Shown here piece after piece: positions 9,289 through 18,300 of a DNA stretch of 64,000 bases. This stretch comes from Thermoguttaceae bacterium (lineage in GTDB: Bacteria > Planctomycetota > Planctomycetia > Pirellulales > Thermoguttaceae), in assembly GCA_017447865.1 (NCBI GenBank), contig JAFSMO010000034.1, forward strand, positions 62,001 through 126,000, given 5' to 3'. Every line of letters begins with the position of its first letter. Position 1 is the first letter of the stretch. The position numbers and the translations under genes are program-made. The notes beneath the pieces were generated by a model. The model saw nothing but the letters and a program-made list of their open reading frames with translations. It had not been told where the DNA came from and searched no databases.

Positions 9289-10638
9289 TTACTCGCTCAT
9301 CTTTTTCAAAAAGCTCTCGCACTTCTTCGCGAATTCCACGTTTCCTTCTTCCTCAGCGAGTTTTTTCGCGCGCTGGAAATCGGCCATTCCTTTTTCCTGC
9401 TCGCCGAGCTGATAAAAAGCCTCCCCGCGGTTGAGGAAAAGGTCCGGGGCTTCTTCGCCGAGTTTTTCCGCCTCGGTGAAGTCCGCGATCGCTTTTTCGT
9501 ATTCGAGTTCCTTCATGAACGCCAGACCGCGGAATCGGTACGCCTCGGGAGTTTTTTCACGGAGCAAAACCTCATTGAAAACTTTCAGCGCCTCGTCGAT
9601 GCGCTCCATTTGGATCAGAATGATGCCTTCGTCGATCAGGTAGTCCACGTTTTCCGGCTCGAACTCGATCGCGAGTTTAATGTCGGCCAGCGCACCCTCC
9701 AAATCGCCCAACGCCCGTTTTGCACTCGCCCGGAAATCATAAACCAGCAGATCCGGATCGATTTCAATCGCCTTTTCCAGATACTTGAGGGCTTTTTCGT
9801 AGTCCTCCTCATAAAGTTTGATCTGGCCGAGCATTCCCCACGCGATCATATTTTCCGGGTCCAGACGGACCGTGGCCTTCAAATCCTTCAGAGCGTCTTC
9901 CGTATTCCCGAGATGGAAAAGGGTCTGGCCGCGGCCGCACAGCGCGTCGGGACTTTCCGGGTCGAGCGCCAGAGCCGCGTTGAAGTCTTTCAGAGCCTCC
10001 TCGTAACGTTCCAGCTCCAGCAGGGTCTTGCCGTGGCTTTCCACGACCATGATATTTTCCGGGTCGAGCGCCATGGCCTGCGCGTAGTACTTTTCCGTGT
10101 TTTCGTAATCCAGAATGATCTCGTAGGTCATGGCGCACATGATGGCGGTTTCAAAGTCCGGTGAAAAACTCAGGCGTTTCTCGAAGATCTTGATCGCCTC
10201 CTGGTAGCGGCCCAAAATCTGAAGCGCGACGCCGCAGTCGTAATACGCGTCGATGAAATCAGGATTTTTCCCGAGGATGGCCAGCAGTTCACCCGCCGCT
10301 TCTTCCACCAGATCCTGCAGCGCGTGTACGTGAGCGATGAGGTACTGCACCTCAATATTTCCCGGTTCAAGCTCCAGGGCCGCTTTCAGGGCAGGGACCG
10401 CATCATCAAACTGTTCCAGTTCCATGGCAGTCCGGCCAAGCAGGTAAAGCGCTTTAAACGACTTGGGCGAAAGTGCCGAGGCGTCTTTGAAAACCCCAAA
10501 TGCGTCTTCCACCTTGCCAAGCTCCAGCATTTTAATTCCCTGGAGAAGCTGCGGCGCGATCAAAAGATCCGCGTCGGTCATGGGGCTGTTCTTGATTGAT
10601 TCAAAGAAATTTTCCTGATTCGGTTTTTCTTCCTGCAT
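9289..10638 (-). CDS. Tetratricopeptide-repeat protein
   Basis: The 449-residue protein is almost entirely TPR helices. From about residue 30 onward there are around ten 34-residue units with the usual small and aromatic positions, for example ALYLLGRTAMELEQFDDAVPALKAALEL and several ALDPE, RLDPE and EIDPD junctions. There is no signal peptide and no membrane segment, so it is probably a cytoplasmic scaffold that binds other proteins. An N-terminal stretch of about 25 residues (MQEEKPNQENFFESIK) precedes the repeats. The start is supported by AGGTGAG just upstream. A C-run promoter lies at 10721-10753. The partner cannot be read from context, since the neighbours are convergent or divergent. 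Confidence 0.85.
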   Translation of the reverse strand: MQEEKPNQENFFESIKNSPMTDADLLIAPQLLQGIKMLELGKVEDAFGVFKDASALSPKSFKALYLLGRTAMELEQFDDAVPALKAALELEPGNIEVQYLIAHVHALQDLVEEAAGELLAILGKNPDFIDAYYDCGVALQILGRYQEAIKIFEKRLSFSPDFETAIMCAMTYEIILDYENTEKYYAQAMALDPENIMVVESHGKTLLELERYEEALKDFNAALALDPESPDALCGRGQTLFHLGNTEDALKDLKATVRLDPENMIAWGMLGQIKLYEEDYEKALKYLEKAIEIDPDLLVYDFRASAKRALGDLEGALADIKLAIEFEPENVDYLIDEGIILIQMERIDEALKVFNEVLLREKTPEAYRFRGLAFMKELEYEKAIADFTEAEKLGEEAPDLFLNRGEAFYQLGEQEKGMADFQRAKKLAEEEGNVEFAKKCESFLKKMSE

Positions 10639-10720
10639 AACTCACCTGCCCTGGAAAGGAAACTCCTTTTTCTGTCATAAACCGATCTGATCGTGAGGAT
10701 CATCACCATTTCATCTTTTT

Positions 10721-10753
10721 ATTTTACTTCTTTAATTCTTTCAGGCAAGGGGG
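10721..10753 (-). promoter_or_regulatory. Promoter for the TPR gene
   Basis: On the minus strand CCCCC (10753-10749) abuts TTGCCT (10748-10743), then 16 bp and TAAAAT (10726-10721). The start codon is about 83 bp further on. Confidence 0.75.
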
Positions 10754-10880
10754 CAAGACGAAAAAAAACCTAAAAAATTTGACAAAAATTTTCCTTTTTT
10801 TTCTCTAAAGCAGTAGAATATTTTTATTTTCGGAGTATAATTAATAAATTGTAATGAATATTCCCTGTAGGAGGTCCGTC

Positions 10881-11642
10881 ATGAATACGATTTTTTTTCA
10901 CTCGGTGCTCCGTTTTTCCCGTCAGGTTTTCAGCCTGGTCTTTGTTACGCTTTTGCTCGTTTTTCCGGCTTTCGCGCAGCAGATCCACACTTCCAGCCCG
11001 ATGCACAATCTTTCCGATTCCTTCAGCGAATCCATTGGTTCGAGCTGGGGCCTCTCCGGGAAAAACTGGTTCCTGAACGTCGGCGGCGGCCGCACTGGCA
11101 TGCCCCCCCAGTTCGGGAATTTCAGCGAGAGCGGGCTGAAAACCGGCTTCCAGTTCCAAAAGGGCGGAACGTCCGGGTACTTCAATGGATGGGCACACCA
11201 GAACGCAAGCCGTTCCAACGTCACGCAGATCCCGTCCGTCACCTTCATGAACGGTCAGGGCGGGTATTTCCAGGACGTGACGGACACACCGTTCGTGGTC
11301 AGCGTCATACCGGTCGTGGGCGCGTTTAACACTTTTCCGACCCCGATGCCGAACGATCCGACCACAACGCTGAGCAATTCCGTGCTGGACCAGAGGATCG
11401 ACTATTTGAACCAGCAAAAGGCCAAACCGCGCGTCATTCGTGAGCATCCGAACGCCCCGGCCCTGAAGCAGGTGGAGGACGCCCCCAGAAAAACGCCGAA
11501 AAAAGCCGCTTCCACCAAGCACTCGGCAGAACGGACGCAAACGCACGTCTCACGAAGTCAGGACTCGCACACCGCGGACTCGCCCGCTTTGAGTGTCGCG
11601 GAAATGAAACGCCGAAATCGTGCCAAAAAGAAAGAAGAATGA
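10881..11642 (+). CDS. Secreted protein of unknown function
   Basis: An upstream in-frame ATG at 10854 exists, but a perfect AGGAGGT at 10869-10875 stands five bases before the ATG at 10881, which I take as the start (253 residues). Residues 1-34 form a signal peptide ending AFAQQ. The mature part begins with a Ser/Gly/Phe-rich region (WGLSGKNWFLNVGGG, GNFSESGLKTGFQF) that looks like short beta strands. It then has a Phe/Val-rich segment (TPFVVSVIPVVG) and a basic C-terminal tail full of K, R, S and H that is probably disordered. I think similar proteins occur in planctomycetes but cannot name a family. A TTGACA (10779) and a TATAAT (10836-10841) lie upstream but are not correctly spaced. The next gene follows after 66 bp in the same direction. 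Confidence 0.65.
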   Translation: MNTIFFHSVLRFSRQVFSLVFVTLLLVFPAFAQQIHTSSPMHNLSDSFSESIGSSWGLSGKNWFLNVGGGRTGMPPQFGNFSESGLKTGFQFQKGGTSGYFNGWAHQNASRSNVTQIPSVTFMNGQGGYFQDVTDTPFVVSVIPVVGAFNTFPTPMPNDPTTTLSNSVLDQRIDYLNQQKAKPRVIREHPNAPALKQVEDAPRKTPKKAASTKHSAERTQTHVSRSQDSHTADSPALSVAEMKRRNRAKKKEE

Positions 11643-11708
11643 AATCATTGGAAGTTCATTCCTCTAAATTGAGAACAAAAGCAAATTTTTATGAAAAAGG
11701 AGTTCACC

Positions 11709-13190
11709 ATGAAGAAAACGCTTTTCTTTTTATTCCTCATTTCCCTTTTTCTCCCAGTTTCAACCCTGCAGGCGAAAAAACCCGTTCCGGTACAGATTCC
11801 TGTGGAGGAACTAACGCCCGATGTGGCTGATGAAATCATCCTGGAGCCAAATCAAGGGGAAACAGAAGAAAAGGCCCATTCCATTTTACAAAACGATCCG
11901 GCCGATTCTGAAGAGATCGAATCTTTACCAGTTGAGGCCCTCGTGGTAGAAGAAATTCCGGCTTCTCCGCTTCCGGCCACCCAGAAGAAACCAGCGGCCT
12001 CTCAGCCCGCAGCTGAGGAAATTCCTCTCCCTGCCCCGCGTCCTGTCGCTGAAGAAATTCCACTTCCCGCCCCGCGGCGCACCATGAAAGAGATTCCTCC
12101 GGCAAATTCCGGGAACGAGCAGCCGGTTCGTACGTCCTCTGGTTTAATTCCGTTTAATCCCGCTGGGACGACGACCAACGAACCGCAGTATTCCGAGGAA
12201 GAGGACTACATCGTAACGGACCCGGCCAATTTCCTCGCTTCGGTTTTCAGAAAGCACCAATTCCCTTACGCTTTCATTAAGGTTGAGGTCCTTAGTTCCA
12301 ACGTGGAGAGCCGGCCACTGAATAATCAGTTCATGCAGATGAATATTCCGTTGATGATTTCGTTCGATACGGAAGCGTTTGCCGTATTCCAGTCGGAACT
12401 GGAAGGTACTTTGGAAATCATTTCCTGCTCATTCCAGAATGAAGTCGCCCAGCAGAAACACTCCCGGGGGCGAAAAATGATTCGGGAAGGGGTTACGCTA
12501 AACATTCCAGACGGAACCGGCAATTATAAGTCGTACGAGCTTCCCAAAGAATGCAAGGAAGTGCTGGCCCAGTATGCGGCACTGCTCCCGGTGGGAAAAG
12601 TTTCGTTCCACGATGGAAATGAAAACGTCCTTCAGAATTTGTTCTTCCCGCTTCTGTACCGGGACATTGTGAAGGCGTTTCCGATCAACCTGCTGGAAGT
12701 TTATCAGGCGGACTATCAAACGATGCGGATTTTTGAATTCCAGGAAGACCCGTTTATGGAATTCATCCAAAAAGAGGGAAAATCTTTTGTGATTCCTGAA
12801 ATATTCCCAGCCGCTTTGGCTTATTCCGCCTCCGCCAAGTTCCTTGAGAGACTGGCCAAAACGTACTACCTGGAGCCTGTTTTCCGTCGGCCTGATCCTT
12901 TGCCGCAGATTCCTGTGGTGCTCGAAATGCAGCTTCCGATGATTCAGTTCCAAAGAATTCGTTTCATGAATTGCGAGATCATGACGGACCAACCCGGTGA
13001 AACGGTCGCGAAATCGGTCGGGGGCTCCGTGATTCCGGAAAACCGGCAGGAAAGTGTATTGACCCAAACGGACGTAAAACCCACCCGAGCTCAAGAAAAA
13101 GCGGTTCGGAAAGAAATGGAACAGATCATCCTCATGGAACCGGCAGAGGAAGAATTGCCGTTCATTCTGGAGGAGATCCCGGTGCAGTAA
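11709..13190 (+). CDS. Secreted Pro/Glu-rich protein of unknown function
   Basis: The start is taken at 11709, six bases after AAGGAG (11697-11702), rather than at the in-frame ATG at 11691. This gives 493 residues. Residues 1-22 are a signal peptide (LFFLFLISLFLPVSTLQA). Residues about 30-150 are low in complexity and rich in P, E and A, with tandem EEIPLPAPR units near 100-120, probably a flexible linker. From about residue 170 a globular domain follows (YIVTDPANFLASVFRKHQF onward) with mixed alpha/beta character. The C-terminus is acidic (EEELPFILEEIPVQ). I do not recognise the globular domain. The short gap after the previous secreted gene suggests co-transcription. A strong hairpin terminator lies at 13227-13283. 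Confidence 0.7.
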   Translation: MKKTLFFLFLISLFLPVSTLQAKKPVPVQIPVEELTPDVADEIILEPNQGETEEKAHSILQNDPADSEEIESLPVEALVVEEIPASPLPATQKKPAASQPAAEEIPLPAPRPVAEEIPLPAPRRTMKEIPPANSGNEQPVRTSSGLIPFNPAGTTTNEPQYSEEEDYIVTDPANFLASVFRKHQFPYAFIKVEVLSSNVESRPLNNQFMQMNIPLMISFDTEAFAVFQSELEGTLEIISCSFQNEVAQQKHSRGRKMIREGVTLNIPDGTGNYKSYELPKECKEVLAQYAALLPVGKVSFHDGNENVLQNLFFPLLYRDIVKAFPINLLEVYQADYQTMRIFEFQEDPFMEFIQKEGKSFVIPEIFPAALAYSASAKFLERLAKTYYLEPVFRRPDPLPQIPVVLEMQLPMIQFQRIRFMNCEIMTDQPGETVAKSVGGSVIPENRQESVLTQTDVKPTRAQEKAVRKEMEQIILMEPAEEELPFILEEIPVQ

Positions 13191-13226
13191 GCCAATTCAT
13201 TCGGGAGACCGATTGAATTAAAAAAG

Positions 13227-13283
13227 AAAACGTTTTTGAGTGCGAATCCTTTCCGAAGGCTCGCCTCAAAAACGTTTTTTTGT
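13227..13283. terminator. Bidirectional terminator between convergent genes
   Basis: AAAACGTTTTTGAG (13227-13240) and CTCAAAAACGTTTT (13265-13278) are a perfect 14-bp inverted repeat, and the loop contains a further CCTT/AAGG pairing. T-rich sequence follows on both strands. It serves the secreted-protein gene (+) and tyrS (-). Confidence 0.85.
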
Positions 13284-13296
13284 TTTACTTCGTTTT

Positions 13297-14586
13297 TTAC
13301 CGGATCACGACGACCGCGTACTTTTTCTTTCCCAGACGCAGAACGATCGCGCTCTCGCTGGCCAAATGTTCGGCGGTGAGGCGCAGACCGACGTCGGTCA
13401 CCCGTTTATTATTGACGTAAAGCCCACCCTGATCCAGCGCACGGCGAACGTCCGACCGGGTTTTCGCGACGCCGGCCTTCACGAGCGCCTCGTTCACGGC
13501 GATTCCGGCTTCCAGCTCCGCCCGAGTGTACTCGACCGACGGAACGTCGCGGAAAATCGCCTGCAGCTGCGCGTCCTTCAGGTCGTGGATCTCGGCGCCG
13601 AAGAAAATCTCCGTCGCTTTCTGAGCCGCGTCAAGCCCCGCCTGACCATGCACGATTTTCGTGATCTCCTCCGCGGCACGGCGCTGGCCGAAACGCTTTT
13701 CCGGCGCGGCGGCGTGCTCGGCCACGATCGCATCGACTTCTTCCCGCGTCAGGTCGGTCATGAGGCTCAAAAGCTTCACGACTTCGGAGTCCTCGACGTT
13801 CATCCAGTACTGGTAGAACTGGTACGGCGAGCATTTTTCCGCGTCGAGCCACAGCGCGCCGGACTCGGTTTTACCCATTTTCGTTCCGTCCGACTTCGTG
13901 AGCAGCGGGGCGGTGATCCCGTAAAGCTGGACCCCTTCCATGCGGCGGGCCAGGTCGATCCCGGTCGTAATATTGCCCCACTGATCGCTTCCGCCGACCT
14001 GCAGTTCGCAGCCGAATTCGCGGTACAAATGCACGAAGTCGTACGACTGGAGGAGCATGTAGCTGAATTCCGTGTAGCTCAGCCCGTTCTCGCGTTCGAG
14101 GCGGGATTTCACGGAGTCTTTCGAGAGCATCACGTTCACGGGGAAGCACTTCCCGACGTCACGCAGGAACTCGATGAACGTTTTGTTCGCGAGCCAGTCG
14201 TAATTATTCACCAGCCTGGCGTCCATCGGCCCGTCGCCGAATTCGAGGAAACGGCCGACCTGCTTCTTGATGCACTCGACGTTATACGCGACGGTCTCGG
14301 CGGTGAGCTGCTTGCGTTCGGCGCTCTTTCCGCTCGGGTCGCCGATCATTCCCGTGGCCCCACCGACCAGAGCGATCGGGCGGTGGCCGGCCTTCTGGAA
14401 GCGGCGCAGGATCATGAGCGCCATCAGATGCCCAACGTGCAGACTGTCGGCGGTCGGGTCGAAACCGGCGTACAGGGCGCGCGGTTTTTCCATCAGCCAG
14501 TTCGAAATATTCGCGTCATCGGTCGTTTGAAAAATCTGCTTGCGCCAGCGCAGTTCCGCAATCACATCATTCAGCGGTTCGGTCAT
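13297..14586 (-). CDS. tyrS: Tyrosyl-tRNA synthetase
   Basis: The 429-residue class I synthetase charges tRNA-Tyr with tyrosine in the cytoplasm. The HIGH-type motif is HVGHL near residue 49, followed by GGATGMIGDPSGKSAER. The tyrosine pocket is seen in LLQSYDFVHLYREFGCELQ and GGSDQWGNI. The KMSKS-type loop is KMGKTESG near residue 234. The last 65 residues form an S4-like RNA-binding domain (ALVKAGVAKTRSDVRRALDQGG, VNNKRV). Length and order fit the bacterial TyrRS form. The promoter at 14673-14704 is strong. The leader of about 80 nt carries a small GC-rich hairpin followed by T-rich sequence. Confidence 0.97.
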   Translation of the reverse strand: MTEPLNDVIAELRWRKQIFQTTDDANISNWLMEKPRALYAGFDPTADSLHVGHLMALMILRRFQKAGHRPIALVGGATGMIGDPSGKSAERKQLTAETVAYNVECIKKQVGRFLEFGDGPMDARLVNNYDWLANKTFIEFLRDVGKCFPVNVMLSKDSVKSRLERENGLSYTEFSYMLLQSYDFVHLYREFGCELQVGGSDQWGNITTGIDLARRMEGVQLYGITAPLLTKSDGTKMGKTESGALWLDAEKCSPYQFYQYWMNVEDSEVVKLLSLMTDLTREEVDAIVAEHAAAPEKRFGQRRAAEEITKIVHGQAGLDAAQKATEIFFGAEIHDLKDAQLQAIFRDVPSVEYTRAELEAGIAVNEALVKAGVAKTRSDVRRALDQGGLYVNNKRVTDVGLRLTAEHLASESAIVLRLGKKKYAVVVIR

Positions 14587-14607
14587 TGATCCAGTCCTCG
14601 GTTCAAG

Positions 14608-14653
14608 GGAAAACGAACAAAAAAGGGAAAACGCCCAAAGAAAAACCGGGCGC
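14608..14653 (-). promoter_or_regulatory. Possible attenuator-like hairpin in the tyrS leader
   Basis: Read on the minus strand, CGCCC (14652-14648) and GGGCG (14636-14632) form a 5-bp GC stem with an 11-nt A/T-rich loop, followed by TTTTCCCTTTTTTT. It lies between the promoter and the tyrS start. The stem is short, and no T-box elements are visible, so this is tentative. Confidence 0.3.
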
Positions 14654-14672
14654 TTCGCTCAAAATTTTCCTA

Positions 14673-14704
14673 ATTATAGCGTGTTTCTTTTTTCGCGCAA
14701 GGGG
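14673..14704 (-). promoter_or_regulatory. Promoter for tyrS
   Basis: On the minus strand CCTCCCC (14707-14701) abuts TTGCGC (14700-14695), then 16 bp and TATAAT (14678-14673). Confidence 0.8.
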
Positions 14705-14745
14705 AGGGCCGGGAAGTTCTTTTCCTCAAAACGCCGCTCCCCCGC

Positions 14746-14774
14746 TTGACTTTTTTCTCGTCTCCATTTAAAAT
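14746..14774 (+). promoter_or_regulatory. Promoter for the DUF5060/DUF4038 gene
   Basis: TTGACT (14746-14751), 17 bp, TAAAAT (14769-14774). The transcript would carry the foldback repeat at 14811-14935 in its leader before the ATG at 14947. Confidence 0.65.
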
Positions 14775-14810
14775 CAAAGGCGTATCCCTGAAACCCCAAA
14801 CCTTTTTTAA

Positions 14811-14935
14811 GTGTTGAGAGTTGAGAGTTGAGTTGGAAAAGCCTTCGGCTTTTTATGGGTTGAACTCATTCTGCACGCAACGTTACGCGAAGCGTCAACT
14901 CAACTCTCAACTCTCAACACTCAACACTCTTTCCC
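14811..14935 (+). repeat. Foldback repeat family R1, copy A (TTGAGAG heptamers)
   Basis: A 25-bp perfect inverted repeat (14811-14835 and 14896-14920) is built from the 7-bp unit GTTGAGA and its complement. The unpaired middle holds a small AAGCC/GGCTT hairpin (AAAGCCTTCGGCTTT) and GTTACGCGAAGCGT. A closely related copy in the opposite orientation lies at 17982-18128. It sits in the 5' leader of the 14947 gene and creates a false upstream in-frame start at 14821. Confidence 0.85.
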
Positions 14936-14946
14936 TGGAGGCTTTT

Positions 14947-16623
14947 ATGCGTTTCCTTTCCCCCCTTTCCATTTTCTTTTTGCTCTTTGCTTCGCTGACG
15001 TTTGCGGATGAAAAAACGGTCGAGCGCTGGACCGCCGCGGAATGGGAGTTCCATGCCGCGCAGGACTGGACCGAGGCGCAGGCGTTCAGCGACGTGACGC
15101 TCGACGTGACGTTCACCTCCGAAAAAGGGACCGTTCTGGTCGTTCCGGCTTTCTGGGATGGCGGGAACGTCTGGCGCGTCCGATTCGCCCCGACCGAAAC
15201 CGGCATCTGGCGCTTTGAAACGCGCTGCACGCCCGAGGATCCCGGCCTGAACGGCCAGACCGGCACGCTGAAAGCGGTCCCGTACGCCGGCGAGCTGGAG
15301 GTTTTTCGCCGGGGTTTCGTCACGACGCGCGAGGGGCTGAAGTATTTCGTTTACGCCGACGGAACGCCGTTTTTCTACCTCGGCGACACGCACTGGAGCA
15401 TGATGGCCGAGGAGTTTGACGAGCCGGGCCCGAACGCCGGAGATCTGAAGGTCGAGTCCCATTTCAAGGCGATCGTGGACCGCCGCGTCGAGCAGGGTTT
15501 CACCGTTTATCAGTCCGAACCGATCGGGAAGAAAATCAACTTCGCCGACGGGATCCAGCTCAGCGACGTGGAGGGGTTCCAGAGCATGGACCGTTACTTC
15601 GCCTACATCGCACAGGCCGGGCTGACCCACGCCAACGCGGAGTTTTTCTACCCATCCGAGATGAAAGCGATCGAAAACGACGAGGCGTACCTCGAGCGCC
15701 TGACCCGCTACTGGGCCGCGCGTTACGCCGCCTACCCGGTTTTCTGGACGCTGGGCCAGGAAGTCGATGACGATTTCTACGGGAAATTCAGCCGCGAGAA
15801 AAACCCGTACGTGAAGGTCTGCGAGTGGCTCCACCGGTACGACCCGTACAAGCACCCGATCACCGGCCACCAGGAAAACGCCGGCGCCGTGGGACGGCTG
15901 GGAAACGGCGATAAAATCCAGCCCTCGCTCTTCCAGAACGTCCCGGGCCACACGTGGTACGGCGTGCAGTGGTCGCGCCCGCTGAATCGGCCCTTTGACC
16001 TGAGCGTCCCGAAGGATTTCTGGGACGGCGGCAAGGGCAAGCCCGCGATCCTCTACGAGGGGAAGTACTGCTTCCTCTGGACGAAAGACTTCGGCGCCCG
16101 CGCGCAGGGGTGGTACGCCTTCCTGACCGGCCTTTACGGCTATGGCTACGGCGCGGCCGACATTTGGCTCTACCGCGGAAAGTACGACATGAATACGACT
16201 TCCCGCCACGACGGCGTTTCGACCGTGACCCCGGAAGACAAAGCGGCGCCTTGGTCCAAGGCCCTCGAGTTCCCATCCGCCCGCCAAATGACGCTCATGA
16301 AGCAGTTCCTCCAGGCGCGCGAGTGGTGGAAACTCGTTCCGGAATTCGCGGGGGATGAGATGAAATTCGTCCCGGAAAATCAGGACGTTTTTTACGTCGG
16401 AGCGCACGAACAGGCCGCGCGTTTCATCTTTTACTTCTACTCACCCGGCCCCGCCACGGGAACGCTCCAGGCCCTTCCCGCCGGCCGCACGCTTTCGGCC
16501 GTCTGGTTCGACCCGCAGACCGGCGAGTCGAAAGAGCCCGTCTGCGTGACCGTCGCCGAGGACGGCACCGCCGCGCTTCCGAAAAAACCCAATGACGAAG
16601 ACTGGGTTTTGGAAGTTCATTAA
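14947..16623 (+). CDS. Secreted DUF5060/DUF4038 glycoside hydrolase (GH140-like)
   Basis: The start is set at 14947 because TGGAGG (14936-14941) lies five bases upstream and a signal peptide follows directly (residues 1-20, LSIFFLLFASLTFA). The open frame extends to 14821 only through the repeat element. The product has 558 residues. Residues about 23-115 resemble DUF5060, a beta-sandwich (VERWTAAEWEF, WRVRFAPTETGIWRFE). Residues about 120-460 resemble DUF4038, a TIM-barrel fold related to apiosidase family GH140 (PFFYLGDTHWSM, FWTLGQEVDDDFYGK, a WLYRGKYDM end). The last 80 residues form a beta domain ending in DWVLEVH, as in DUF5605 or collagen-binding-like tails. It probably acts on plant pectin or other glycans outside the cytoplasm; the exact substrate is inferred. 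The gene has its own promoter at 14746. Confidence 0.8.
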   Translation: MRFLSPLSIFFLLFASLTFADEKTVERWTAAEWEFHAAQDWTEAQAFSDVTLDVTFTSEKGTVLVVPAFWDGGNVWRVRFAPTETGIWRFETRCTPEDPGLNGQTGTLKAVPYAGELEVFRRGFVTTREGLKYFVYADGTPFFYLGDTHWSMMAEEFDEPGPNAGDLKVESHFKAIVDRRVEQGFTVYQSEPIGKKINFADGIQLSDVEGFQSMDRYFAYIAQAGLTHANAEFFYPSEMKAIENDEAYLERLTRYWAARYAAYPVFWTLGQEVDDDFYGKFSREKNPYVKVCEWLHRYDPYKHPITGHQENAGAVGRLGNGDKIQPSLFQNVPGHTWYGVQWSRPLNRPFDLSVPKDFWDGGKGKPAILYEGKYCFLWTKDFGARAQGWYAFLTGLYGYGYGAADIWLYRGKYDMNTTSRHDGVSTVTPEDKAAPWSKALEFPSARQMTLMKQFLQAREWWKLVPEFAGDEMKFVPENQDVFYVGAHEQAARFIFYFYSPGPATGTLQALPAGRTLSAVWFDPQTGESKEPVCVTVAEDGTAALPKKPNDEDWVLEVH

Positions 16624-16633
16624 GCAATTTTAC

Positions 16634-16879
16634 GGGGACGACGCTTCCAGCGTCGTCATGTGGAGTGCGATGATACAGTCGCGCAAGCGACATTCATCGC
16701 TTTCCCTTGCGGCAATACCGCCTCGAAGAGGCGTTTGCCGCTGAAGTACGTTGGACGTTTCCCACGGGAAAAATCGTTTTCGCCGCCAAGTTTTCAAGTC
16801 GCTAAGTGAAAGCGGCAAATGAAGCCTTCGGCTTCTGTATTGCCGCACTCCATATAACGACGCTGGAAGCGTCGTCCCC
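16634..16879. repeat. Composite foldback element: outer hairpin arms around repeat family R2, copy A
   Basis: Outer arms 16634-16656 and 16857-16879 are perfect 23-bp inverted repeats (GGGGACGACGCTTCCAGCG and so on). Inside lies a 192-bp element, 16661-16852, with termini TGGAGTGCG and CGCACTCCA. A second copy of the inner element, in the opposite orientation and without these outer arms, is at 28213-28405. The element fills most of the gap between the GH140-like and LRR genes. Confidence 0.85.
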
Positions 16880-16901
16880 GCAATTAGAAAGGCCCCATTA
16901 A

Positions 16902-17966
16902 ATGCACCGTTTTTTAATCCCCCTGACCAGCGTTTTCCTCCTCCTGTTCCCGTCGATCTCCATCTCAAACCCGACGAGCCGGGACTCATTTGAGTGGGAA
17001 GGGACGAAAATCATCAAATTCCTCAGCGACGAAACCGACGTCGTGATCCCCGACGGCACGACCGAGATCGGCGCATTCGCTTTCGCGGCCTGTGAAACCC
17101 TAAAATCCGTGGTCATTCCCCCAAGCGTGACGAAAATCGAAACGAATGCGTTTGACGGCTGCAGTTCCTTAAAATCAATCACTATTCCCGAAGGTGTGAC
17201 AAAAATTAAAAGTTGTGCGTTTATTGGCTGTATTTCTTTGACCTCTGTGGAGATTTCCAACAGCGTAAAAGAAATAGCGCCAGACGCTTTCGCCCACTGT
17301 TCAGCCCTGGAAAAATGGGGTGTTTCTTCCACCCACCCCTATTTCAAAACCGATGGTCCCGCCCTGTTGACCAAAGACGGCAAAAAATTGATTGCCTGTC
17401 TATCTTCCGTGAAAGAATACCATATCCCCGAAAGCGTAAAAGTAATTGGAGAGAGTGCGTTCATTGAGTGCGACTCTTTAACGTCCATCGTCATTCCAGA
17501 AAGCGTGGAGGTGATTGAAGGAGAAGCATTCGCTTTCTGCGATTCTTTAACCTCCGTCATCATTAAAAAAGCCAGGAGAATTGGCGAACGCGCGTTCTGT
17601 AGTTGTAATTCATTAAAGTCCATCGAGATTCCAGAGGGTGTAGAGGTGATTGAAAGAGAAACGTTCTCCGGGTGCGAGTCTTTAACGTCTATCGTCATTC
17701 CCAAAAGCGTGACAAAGATTAGTGAAGCGGCATTTTCCAGTTGCGCTTCCTTAAAATCCATCGTCCTTCCAGAAAGCGTGACGAAGATTGGAGACGATGC
17801 CTTCGCGGCTTGTACTGACTTAACGTCCGTCTCCATCCCCCAAGGCGTGACGAAAATCGGATTCTGTGCGTTCGAGCACTGTCCAGACCTGACGATCCAC
17901 GCCCCGAAAGGGTCGAAGGCCCAAAAATACGCGAAAAAAAATAAAATCCCGTTTAAGGCGAAATAG
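16902..17966 (+). CDS. Secreted BspA-type leucine-rich-repeat protein
   Basis: The product has 354 residues with a signal peptide at 1-22 (FLIPLTSVFLLLFPSISIS). The rest consists of eleven LRR_5/BspA units of about 23 residues, pattern IVIPxSVTKIxxxAFxxCxSLKS. Four units come first, then a 34-residue insert with the usual YFKTDGPALLTKDGKKLI segment, then seven more. The C-terminus ends in a short basic tail (KGSKAQKYAKKNK). BspA-type proteins are surface or secreted binding proteins known from gut and oral bacteria and protists; the ligand cannot be read from sequence. AAAGG (16888-16892) precedes the ATG by nine bases. The gene lies between two foldback repeats. It could be read through from the GH140-like gene, since no separate promoter is evident. 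Confidence 0.85.
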   Translation: MHRFLIPLTSVFLLLFPSISISNPTSRDSFEWEGTKIIKFLSDETDVVIPDGTTEIGAFAFAACETLKSVVIPPSVTKIETNAFDGCSSLKSITIPEGVTKIKSCAFIGCISLTSVEISNSVKEIAPDAFAHCSALEKWGVSSTHPYFKTDGPALLTKDGKKLIACLSSVKEYHIPESVKVIGESAFIECDSLTSIVIPESVEVIEGEAFAFCDSLTSVIIKKARRIGERAFCSCNSLKSIEIPEGVEVIERETFSGCESLTSIVIPKSVTKISEAAFSSCASLKSIVLPESVTKIGDDAFAACTDLTSVSIPQGVTKIGFCAFEHCPDLTIHAPKGSKAQKYAKKNKIPFKAK

Positions 17967-17981
17967 AAATACGGGGGCATT

Positions 17982-18128
<147 letters not shown>

Positions 18129-18172
18129 CTCCCAGCGCTCTAAAATTTCAAAAAAAACTCCTCCTCCCGTCC

Positions 18173-18200
18173 TTGAAACGTCTGGAAAATCGTGTATAAT
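18173..18200 (+). promoter_or_regulatory. Promoter for purL
   Basis: TTGAAA (18173-18178), 16 bp, TATAAT (18195-18200), preceded by pyrimidine-rich CTCCTCCCGTCC. The leader to the ATG at 18301 is about 95 nt. I found no PurR operator or purine riboswitch in it. Confidence 0.75.
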
Positions 18201-18300
18201 ACGGTTAAGTTTTTTTCTTTCCAGACCTTTTTGCCGTTCATCGTCACCGTGCGCCTCGGTTCGGTCTGCCTCCATTAACTTTTTTACTTCGGGAATCGAA

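Noticed and set aside
13240..14589. Long open frame (449 codons) on the plus strand opposite tyrS
   Set aside because: It mirrors tyrS codon for codon; the product is rich in R, V, H and D with no recognisable domain, a typical antisense shadow of a GC-rich gene.
14587..14672. T-box riboswitch in the tyrS leader
   Set aside because: The leader is only about 80 nt and lacks the T-box consensus and a specifier loop; only a small hairpin with a T-rich tail is seen.
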